From positions 23,462-87,461 of the forward strand of contig JAHLWP010000014.1 in NCBI GenBank assembly GCA_019057865.1: a DNA stretch of 64,000 bases, given 5' to 3'. Of this stretch, positions 56,657 to 64,000 are shown one piece after another; positions within the stretch are counted from its first letter, which is position 1, and every line of letters starts with the position of its first letter. The notes under the pieces are model-generated. The model was not told the DNA's origin and did not search any database. It saw nothing but the letters and a program-made list of their open reading frames with translations. The stretch comes from Promethearchaeota archaeon. GTDB lineage: Archaea; Asgardarchaeota; Lokiarchaeia; Sigyniarchaeales; SOKP01. A program made the translations under genes and the position numbers.

Positions 56657-58337
56657 TTTTGAACACGCAGCTCAGCGTAAAACTTTTGTTGGGCTTGTAT
56701 ATAGTAGAGGAAGTAAAGAAATAAAAGAAACAATTCTCAACGGTTTGGAAGAAAGATTCTCAAAATTGCATAGAGAAGGCAGAATTCACATACATGATTT
56801 GGAAGCGTATGGTGAAACCTACAATTGTTTGACACCAAACATTCTAAAAGGATTCCCTTATGAAGAATATACTAATTATTCGGATTTTAAGAAAATGATA
56901 GAACTATTTAATTATTACAGACATATCATTGTTGGTTTGGGGAATGAACAATCTGGTGGAATAGCTTTTGCGAATTTTGATGAAGAAGTCGAGATTATTT
57001 ATAATAAATTAAATATCGCTAAGAATGAAATTAATTTTCAATTTCTAAGAGATTGTATTGATTCGTTCTTAAAGTGGATACATGAGGCAAGAGATCGATG
57101 TGGACAAGTACAATATTATGTTACTTTAAATCTTGGATTAGCTACGGGAGAAATCAGTAGATTTGTCACCTCGTCAGTTTTAAAATATTTTATGGCTTCG
57201 AAATATATCAGACCCAATATTATTTTTAAATTGAAAGACGGTATTAACCGTAAGAAAGGTGATAATAATTATGATTTATTTCGTATAGCAATGGAATGCA
57301 CATGTAAAAAAATGATTCCAACCTATTTTTTATGTGATTCTAACCACAATCTTAAGGTAGATCCATTTAAAATTGCACTAATGGGTTGTAGATCAAAAGT
57401 ATATCAAAACGAGTATGGTGAAGATACTACAATAGGGAGAGCTAATATTGTTTATAATACAATCAACCTTCCTAGAATTGCACTCGAAATTGATAAAAAT
57501 AACCCGAATTTAACTAAGGAAGAAAAAATCGACTTATTCAAAAAAAATTGGCTGGAAATTGCTGATGATGTTAAGGATCTTCTTTTTGATCGTTATTATA
57601 AGATTTGTAAACAAGACCCAGATGATTTTCCCCGTAATTTGCAACATAATTTAAGGATTATAGATTTAAAGAATGTAAATTCAATGGAAGAAGTGTTTAA
57701 AAATGGAACATTAGCTATTGGATTTATAGGTGTATCAGAAACAATAGAGTTGTTAACCGGGGAAGAATATTTTGCATCTGAAGAAAATCATCAGAGGGCA
57801 ATCGATCTCATAAAAATGATGAGAGATACCATTGATAAGTATAGAAAAGAATATAATATGAATTTCTCATTACTCGGAACATCGGGTGAATTTATTTCTG
57901 GTCGTTTTCCTGGCGTAGATAAGAAGTATTTCTCAAATTCTCTAATAGATAAAGGCTATTATACTAATTCATTTCATGTAGATGTTGATTCTCGACTAAA
58001 TCCTTTTGAGAAATTGAAATTTGAGGGCCCATTTCATAAATTTTGTAATGGAGGGTGTATATCATATATAGAGTTTCAATCTGCACCATTAAATAATGTT
58101 GAAGCAATTTCGGAACTAATTGAAAGCGCGATTAAATATGATGTTAATTATCTTGGATTTAATTTTCCAATGGATCGTTGCTTAGATTGTGATACAACAG
58201 GAACATTTGATGTCTGTGGAAAGTGTGGAAGCAGTAATATACTAAGAATAAGAAGGGTGTCTGGATACTTAGAAGATCTAGCATTTTTCACCCCAGGAAA
58301 AAAAGCAGAGGTTGCATATAGAAAACCAAATGTTTAA
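56634..58337 (+). CDS. nrdD: Anaerobic ribonucleoside-triphosphate reductase
   Basis: HIHDLEAYGETYNCLTPN; GFIGVSETIELLTG; C-terminal CLDCDTTGTFDVCGKCGS zinc site. Confidence 0.93.
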   Translation: MEKLKSINFEHAAQRKTFVGLVYSRGSKEIKETILNGLEERFSKLHREGRIHIHDLEAYGETYNCLTPNILKGFPYEEYTNYSDFKKMIELFNYYRHIIVGLGNEQSGGIAFANFDEEVEIIYNKLNIAKNEINFQFLRDCIDSFLKWIHEARDRCGQVQYYVTLNLGLATGEISRFVTSSVLKYFMASKYIRPNIIFKLKDGINRKKGDNNYDLFRIAMECTCKKMIPTYFLCDSNHNLKVDPFKIALMGCRSKVYQNEYGEDTTIGRANIVYNTINLPRIALEIDKNNPNLTKEEKIDLFKKNWLEIADDVKDLLFDRYYKICKQDPDDFPRNLQHNLRIIDLKNVNSMEEVFKNGTLAIGFIGVSETIELLTGEEYFASEENHQRAIDLIKMMRDTIDKYRKEYNMNFSLLGTSGEFISGRFPGVDKKYFSNSLIDKGYYTNSFHVDVDSRLNPFEKLKFEGPFHKFCNGGCISYIEFQSAPLNNVEAISELIESAIKYDVNYLGFNFPMDRCLDCDTTGTFDVCGKCGSSNILRIRRVSGYLEDLAFFTPGKKAEVAYRKPNV

Positions 58338-58364
58338 AACAATTAAATTAAGGGAGGTATTGGT

Positions 58365-58946
58365 ATGCACATAGCAATTGAAGGAGTAGATGGTGTAGGA
58401 AAAACAACGGTCTGTAAGATAATTGCGGAAAAATTAAATTTCAAATTTATTGAAAAACCATTACATTATCTTTTAGATTCCGATACCGAATTTGAAAATT
58501 ATTTTAGAATTCGTGATTATGTTAATTGTCAAGGTCATAACAAGATTTTTACTTCTTGGTTTTATGGATTAGGGAATATTTTTCTTTATCATAAATTTAA
58601 AGATGAAAATATTATTACTGACAGACACCTAGTGTCCAATTTTTATTGGAGCGGTGATGAAAGTAGCCAGGCAGTTTTTGATTGCTTGATTGATTTAATT
58701 GGTAAGCCCGACTACACGTTTTTATTATATGCAAAAGAAGGAGTGGTAACAAAAAGATTAAAAAACAGAGATAGCAATGATATGGATATTATAAAATCTT
58801 CATTAATAACTGAAGCGTATATTAAGATGGAGAAATTTTTAATAGATTACGATATGAAATATAAACTTATTGATACCACAGAACTCAATGCCAATGAAGT
58901 TGCAGATCTTATTTTGAGTTATTTATCTGAGGTTGGAATAGAATAA
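58365..58946 (+). CDS. Thymidylate kinase-like deoxynucleoside/nucleotide kinase
   Basis: IAIEGVDGVGKTTVCKIIAEKL; NIITDRHLVSNFYW. Confidence 0.85.
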   Translation: MHIAIEGVDGVGKTTVCKIIAEKLNFKFIEKPLHYLLDSDTEFENYFRIRDYVNCQGHNKIFTSWFYGLGNIFLYHKFKDENIITDRHLVSNFYWSGDESSQAVFDCLIDLIGKPDYTFLLYAKEGVVTKRLKNRDSNDMDIIKSSLITEAYIKMEKFLIDYDMKYKLIDTTELNANEVADLILSYLSEVGIE

Positions 58947-60721
58947 TGACAAAAGTCGATATGAAATACACCAGTTTGTTTTGGAAACTGGGATTTGTTG
59001 AAGAAACTACTGATTTATATATTAAAGAATACACTGATTCTTATCGCATAGATATAGAAGCAGAAAAGCAAATAGTAAATTATGGATTTAATAATAAAAA
59101 GACTGATGATATTCCAACCACTTTGTATGAACATAAAGATTTCGTTGTATTAGAATGTGTAAACAGGTTAATTGAAAAAGGATATAAACGTGAGGATCTA
59201 CATTTAACGGGTAATGCGGATAAACTTGAAAAACCTGACATTATAGGATATGATAAATTAAACAAATCATTGTTTGCCTTTGATTGCAAACGATGGGGCA
59301 AAGATTTTGAGGAAGAATTGGCAATTATAAAAAAAGGAAAAGGTCTATTGTTCTCATACTTCAAAAACAATAAGGAAATAAAATATTTGTGTTTATATAC
59401 TTCAAGATTGGATGGTGGTCTATTAGAATATAAAAATGCAATAATATCAACCGCAAACATAAATCATGATAATTATATATATTTCTCGGGTATATTTGAA
59501 GAAAATGTAAAGCCCTACAATGCTGTTCTTTCTCTGTCAGAACAAGAGAGGCAGAACATGTTTGATAAGATAAAGACAGAAGTTTTAAAAAATTTAGATG
59601 GTAAAGAATACATAATAGAAGATGGTGTGTTGATAAAATACCAAGGAAATAGCGAACACATTAGAATTCCAAATTCTATTAAAAATATTGGGACAGGAGC
59701 ATTTTGGAATTGTACAAGCTTAGTATCCGTAGAAATACCAAATGGAATAAAAAGTATCGGTGGAGACGCATTTTATTATTGCCATAACTTAAAATCTTTA
59801 AACATTCCGAACAGTGTTCAAACTATTGGCAATGATCCGTTTGCTGACTGTCCGTTGCTTACATTAACAAACAAGAGCCCCGATTTTATTTTAGATGATG
59901 GTGTGTTATACGATAAAACAAAAACCACTATTATACACTATCCCATTAATAATATTTCAAAAACTTTTATTATCCCAAATGGAGTTATATGTATCGGAAA
60001 ACACGCATTTTATAATTGCACCAATCTTGAAAGCATTACCGTCCCTAGCAGTGTTATATGTATAGAAAACAATGTGTTTGCAGATTGTAAAAATCTTACT
60101 TTAACTAACAACAGCCCACATTTTGTTTTGGAAAACGGAGTGTTATATAATAAAGAAAAAACTCAATTAATATCTTTAATCGATCACCAATTGGAAACTC
60201 TCGATATTCCAAGCAGTGTTCTGACAATAGGAAAAAATGTTTTTTGGAATTGCTTGAATTTAAAGAGTGTTACTATTCCTAGAAGTGTTACCCGGATAGG
60301 TTACAACCCGTTTGCCGGCTGCAATTCTTTAGTGTTAAAGAATCATAGCCCTCATTTTGCTTTAGAAAACGGAGTGTTGTACAATAAAGAAAAAACAGAG
60401 ATAATCTATTGTCCAAATACCAGCATTTCAGGAACTATTGCCATACCGAGTAGCGTTACAAGCATAGGAAGGAATTCCTTTAGCTATTGCGTGAATCTTG
60501 AAACCTTAATTGTTCCAGCTGATGTAACCATTATTGAGAGGGGTGCATTTAGTGGTTGCATAAATTTATCATCTATCACAATCCCGGATAGCGTAAAATT
60601 CATTGGTAAATGGGCATTTGGTCATTGTAAAAACTTAAAAACTATTAAAATCTCAAAAAATACTGTAATAGAAGATTACGCTTTTGCTGAATGCCAAGTA
60701 AAAATAACTCTTATATCTTAA
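58946..60721 (+). CDS. PD-(D/E)XK restriction-like nuclease domain fused to BspA-type leucine-rich repeats (LRR_5)
   Basis: KPDIIGYDKLNKSLFAFDCKRWG (PD..DxK) followed by IGTGAFWNCTSLVSVEIPNGIKSIGGDAFYYCHNLKSLNIPNSV repeats. Confidence 0.82.
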   Translation: MTKVDMKYTSLFWKLGFVEETTDLYIKEYTDSYRIDIEAEKQIVNYGFNNKKTDDIPTTLYEHKDFVVLECVNRLIEKGYKREDLHLTGNADKLEKPDIIGYDKLNKSLFAFDCKRWGKDFEEELAIIKKGKGLLFSYFKNNKEIKYLCLYTSRLDGGLLEYKNAIISTANINHDNYIYFSGIFEENVKPYNAVLSLSEQERQNMFDKIKTEVLKNLDGKEYIIEDGVLIKYQGNSEHIRIPNSIKNIGTGAFWNCTSLVSVEIPNGIKSIGGDAFYYCHNLKSLNIPNSVQTIGNDPFADCPLLTLTNKSPDFILDDGVLYDKTKTTIIHYPINNISKTFIIPNGVICIGKHAFYNCTNLESITVPSSVICIENNVFADCKNLTLTNNSPHFVLENGVLYNKEKTQLISLIDHQLETLDIPSSVLTIGKNVFWNCLNLKSVTIPRSVTRIGYNPFAGCNSLVLKNHSPHFALENGVLYNKEKTEIIYCPNTSISGTIAIPSSVTSIGRNSFSYCVNLETLIVPADVTIIERGAFSGCINLSSITIPDSVKFIGKWAFGHCKNLKTIKISKNTVIEDYAFAECQVKITLIS

Positions 60722-60785
60722 GTTCGGATATACGAAATTAATATTATAAATAATAAATTTTTATGAATCAAGGTTAGGAGATTAT

Positions 60786-61898
60786 ATGAACTCTAATATT
60801 TCAAAGAAGAAGAAGGAAAATTTATTGAAAAAAATTTCAATTCTTAAAGATTTCATAAGTAAAAACACCAATGACCCTACGTTAATAGAATACCTGCTGG
60901 AGATCAAGAAAGAAATTAATGAAAAAAGATATGGGCTTCTATTTGAAGAACATATAGAAGAGATTATCAGCGCGAATAACATAATATTATCTGAAGTAAA
61001 AGAATTATCTATAGACGTAGGGGGGAATGAAAATATACTAATAGAGGGTGAAAATTTAGCAGCATTAAAGGTTTTAGAACTAGAATATCGAGGTAAAATT
61101 GACGTAATCTGCATTGATCCACCATACAATACTGGAAATAAAACTTTGAAATATAATGACTACGATTACATTGATTCCGATGATGAATATAGCCACAGTA
61201 AATGGCTCAGTTTTATGGAGAAGAGGTTAAACATTGCAAAAGAATTGTTAGTTTCAAATGGGGTAATTTTTGTTAATATTGATGAGACTCAAATAGGTTG
61301 CTTGATTTTATTGTGCGAAGAAATTTTTGGGGAGCAAAATGTAGATGTATTAATCTGGCCTAAAACAGACCCAAAATATGACAAGAATAGAGTGGAAAAA
61401 CCGATTTTTAACGTGAAAATGGCACATGAATATGTAGTAATGTGTTATAAGAACAAGACTAATACACATTTTAATAAGATGATAAGACGTCCAAATAATA
61501 GCGATTTTAAAACACCAGAACAACCATTTTATATGGAATCCATACTAAATGAGATTGGGACAACTTCATTTGCAAAAGATGAATTGCACGAAATTTTTGG
61601 CAGTAGGGATATAAATGTCACTCCAAAACCACGAAAAATGATCAAAGAATTTGTGAGAGTAGCTGCGGGACCAAATGCGATTATTTTAGATTTTTTTGCA
61701 GGCTCAGGTACGACCGGTCATGCAGTAATGGATTTGAATAAAGAAGATGGAGGAAAAAGAAAATTTATTTTGGTAACTAATAATGAGAATAACATTTGTA
61801 TAGATATTACTTATGAGCGACTTAAGAGAGTAATTTATAAAGATAATTATACAGAGAATCTAAAATACTTTAAGATTGAATCAATACAAAGACTTTAA
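60786..61898 (+). CDS. Site-specific adenine DNA methyltransferase (type III Mod-like, compact)
   Basis: DVICIDPPYNTGNKTLKYNDYDYIDSDDEYSHSKWLSFMEKRL; DFFAGSGTTGHAVMDLN. Confidence 0.92.
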   Translation: MNSNISKKKKENLLKKISILKDFISKNTNDPTLIEYLLEIKKEINEKRYGLLFEEHIEEIISANNIILSEVKELSIDVGGNENILIEGENLAALKVLELEYRGKIDVICIDPPYNTGNKTLKYNDYDYIDSDDEYSHSKWLSFMEKRLNIAKELLVSNGVIFVNIDETQIGCLILLCEEIFGEQNVDVLIWPKTDPKYDKNRVEKPIFNVKMAHEYVVMCYKNKTNTHFNKMIRRPNNSDFKTPEQPFYMESILNEIGTTSFAKDELHEIFGSRDINVTPKPRKMIKEFVRVAAGPNAIILDFFAGSGTTGHAVMDLNKEDGGKRKFILVTNNENNICIDITYERLKRVIYKDNYTENLKYFKIESIQRL

Positions 61899-61918
61899 AG
61901 TTTTAGAGGTACCCATTC

Positions 61919-62671
61919 ATGCCTGGTATTTTTGCAATCTCAGATCCCCACCTTCCCACTCAAACCCAAATAAGCAAATATGGAGCACCATCAGATTATT
62001 TTCAGCAAGTTTCAAATCATTTAGAACAAATTAATCCAGATGTTTTATTGATTGCGGGAGATTTAGTTTGGGGATCTGATATTTCCGAAATTCAAGCAGA
62101 ATTAGATCTTCTCCGAGAACTTCCGGGAAAATTAAAGTTTTTTATTGAAGGAAATCATGATATATGGGTAGATAGACTGAGTACATCCTACTCTGAAGCA
62201 CAACAAAAGATGTATGAACGTTTTTCAACTTCCAAGTTCTTTTATATAGGAGGAAGGGCTTCTATTGTTTCAATAAATTCGATCAAGGTAGGGATTTGCG
62301 GGGCGCGTGGGTTTGCATTTGATCCATATGAGAAGCCTATAGAAGATGAATTACTTTTTCGTAAAAATGAATTAGAATCATTAGATAAATCTTTATTTGA
62401 GCTTAAAAACATAATTAAAACCGAACATACAACAATTAATTTGTGTTTAATGCATTATCCTCCAACTGTTTCAGTCTTTAAAAACCATCGAATTGGAGAT
62501 GAAGAGTTTATAAAACACATTTACGATACAGAAATAATCAACAAGGTAATATTTGGTCATGTGCATATAGATGAAATTTTACGGTTATATACAAAAAAAG
62601 AAAAAATTGAACTATATTGTGCGACAATCGATCGAAATAATTATAATGCAATTAAAGTTTTTGATATTTAA
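61919..62671 (+). CDS. Calcineurin-like metallophosphoesterase
   Basis: IFAISDPHL; LLIAGDLVWG; FIEGNHDIW; VIFGHVHID. Confidence 0.92.
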   Translation: MPGIFAISDPHLPTQTQISKYGAPSDYFQQVSNHLEQINPDVLLIAGDLVWGSDISEIQAELDLLRELPGKLKFFIEGNHDIWVDRLSTSYSEAQQKMYERFSTSKFFYIGGRASIVSINSIKVGICGARGFAFDPYEKPIEDELLFRKNELESLDKSLFELKNIIKTEHTTINLCLMHYPPTVSVFKNHRIGDEEFIKHIYDTEIINKVIFGHVHIDEILRLYTKKEKIELYCATIDRNNYNAIKVFDI

Positions 62672-62867
62672 TTTTCTAAATTAATTATAAAAGATTTTTA
62701 AATGGATTATATTGAATAAAATGAAGTAGTCTATTATATAACTCTTGAAACCATTTGCAATAATAGGCATTTCTTTCTTTTCTGTTTAAAGGAAATGAAC
62801 TCCATTATTATAAATATCAAGATTGAGAATAAGTTTCTATTATTATAAGGATGAGAAACTTATTCAA

Positions 62868-63044
62868 TTATTCTTGATATTCTTCCATAACCCTTTTTGC
62901 TACTTGATCTTTTGGTTCTATGCGCAAAGCTTGTTCAGCATAGTTTTTTGCCAATTCATGCTCTCCTAAGAACTTATATGTTAAAGCTAGATGACTTAGT
63001 GTAGAATTACTTTTTGGATCTTTCTCTAATGCTTTAATATATGC
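62868..63044 (-). pseudogene. 5'-truncated TPR protein fragment abutting CRISPR block C
   Basis: Minus-strand frame ...AYIKALEKDPKSNSTLSHLALTYKFLGEHELAKNYAEQALRIEPKDQVAKRVMEEYQE*, no start codon; broken exactly at first CRISPR repeat. Confidence 0.75.
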
Positions 63045-63827
63045 ATTTCAATCTTCTATTTGAAGTTAATTTCTTTGCGACTTGTTTAGCAAGACAAATG
63101 AAGCAAATATTAAGTTTACATTTCAATCTTCTATTTGAAGCTAATTTCTTTGCGACGGGATAAATATGAGAAATGGCAAAAGAGGGCTGAGAAAATTTCA
63201 ATCTTCTATTTGAAGCTAATTTCTTTGCGACGGTGTCACAATTCACAAGGTTATGGGAAACGATCTTAAATTTCAATCTTCTATTTGAAGCTAATTTCTT
63301 TGCGATATATTAATGCTTCCAATGTTAATGCTACTGCTGTATTATTTCAATCTTCTATTTGAAGCTAATTTCTTTGCGACTATAAAGATAGATAAATATA
63401 TTTATCCTTTCATAGATACATTTCAATCTTCTATTTGAAGCTAATTTCTTTGCGACGTTGGCACAATTCTTGCACATGGGGTAAAAAGAAAACATTTCAA
63501 TCTTCTATTTGAAGCTAATTTCTTTGCGACAAAGAGAAATGGCAAAAGAAGAGGGCTGAGAAATGAAATTTCAATCTTCTATTTGAAGCTAATTTCTTTG
63601 CGACATTATTTCTCATGGGATTATCCATGTGATATGAATCTATTTCAATCTTCTATTTGAAGCTAATTTCTTTGCGACAATATGCAGTGTGAGTGTTGTG
63701 GATTAGAGGGTTTTCAATTTCAATCTTCTATTTGAAGCTAATTTCTTTGCGACCTCAGATCAATTGTACTATTGCTAAAGGATATCCTGTATTTCAATCT
63801 TCTATTTGAAGCTAATTTCTTTGCGAC
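63045..63827 (-). CRISPR. CRISPR block C, 11 repeats of the same 37-nt repeat; transcription predicted on minus strand
   Basis: Regular repeat/spacer architecture, leader on right. Confidence 0.99.
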
Positions 63828-64000
63828 TTATATTACTATATAATATAATATGAAAAGAAAATATATTTAATTTTTGTTAACTTAATAAAAATTTCATATT
63901 AAAACAAAAAATTTTCAATATTTTTTTCCAAAATTATTGTTTTATCAAAAAATTTTCTTTATTTTTGTTGTAATCTTCTCTCTTTTTGATTTATTTCTTC
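63828..64000 (-). promoter_or_regulatory. CRISPR leader for block C (continues to window edge)
   Basis: Near-identical to 48875-49001 apart from a 41-nt insertion/duplication. Confidence 0.85.

Noticed and set aside
49662-61898. Complete type III CRISPR-Cas system
   Set aside because: CARF and HEPN-like proteins are present but no Cas10, Cas7/Cas5 or Cas6 ORF is recognisable in the window.
63034-63276. Minus-strand ORF of 80 aa
   Set aside because: Translation of CRISPR repeats (VAKKLASNRRLK repeated) and spacers, not a gene.
47210-63641. Possible shared target between spacers at 47210-47249 (cttatcgtggattattcatgtg) and 63605-63641 (tctcatgggattatccatgtg)
   Set aside because: Similarity is partial and needs an indel; not strong enough to claim related protospacers.
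1-64000. tRNA and rRNA genes
   Set aside because: None recognised by eye; a tRNAscan/Infernal run would be needed to exclude a short one.

Overview
AT-rich archaeal window. The Rab/Ras-like small GTPase, proteasome alpha subunit, divergent TFB, PolB and stand-alone Cdc48-N protein suggest an Asgard-type archaeon; this is an inference from gene content, not a phylogeny. Left half: a giant repeat-built membrane protein; a branched-chain-amino-acid-type ABC transporter operon (livK/H/M/G/F plus HEAT-repeat protein and acyl-CoA ligase); PolB with an altered motif C; GH20 hexosaminidase; a RadA/RadB-like protein with degenerate Walker A; Sir2; small GTPase; psmA; and a 1.5k-residue coiled-coil repeat protein. 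Middle (33-41 kb): RHH regulator, stand-alone Cdc48 N-domain protein, TPR-TM protein, a membrane HerA/VirB4-like protein whose Walker motifs look destroyed, and an HExxH membrane protease. Right half: CRISPR-dominated defense region with 55 copies of one 37-nt repeat in three blocks (45536-46545, 46653-48874, 63045-63827). Leaders lie on the right, so crRNAs should come from the minus strand. No cas1/cas2/cas10/effector-complex genes are visible. Between the leaders are a HEPN-like protein, a CARF (APE2256/Crn1-like) protein, a frameshifted transposase, a Cas4-like nuclease, a radical SAM protein, a CARF-wHTH protein, NrdG/NrdD/dNMP kinase, a PD-(D/E)XK nuclease fused to BspA-type LRRs, an adenine methyltransferase and a metallophosphoesterase. 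Best candidates for undescribed biology: the split CARF/HEPN module, the PD-(D/E)XK-LRR plus methyltransferase pair, the small-ORF/HEPN-like coupled pair at 41.7-43.0 kb, and the Cdc48-N/pseudo-HerA/protease cluster. All calls are by eye from translated ORFs; no database search was run.
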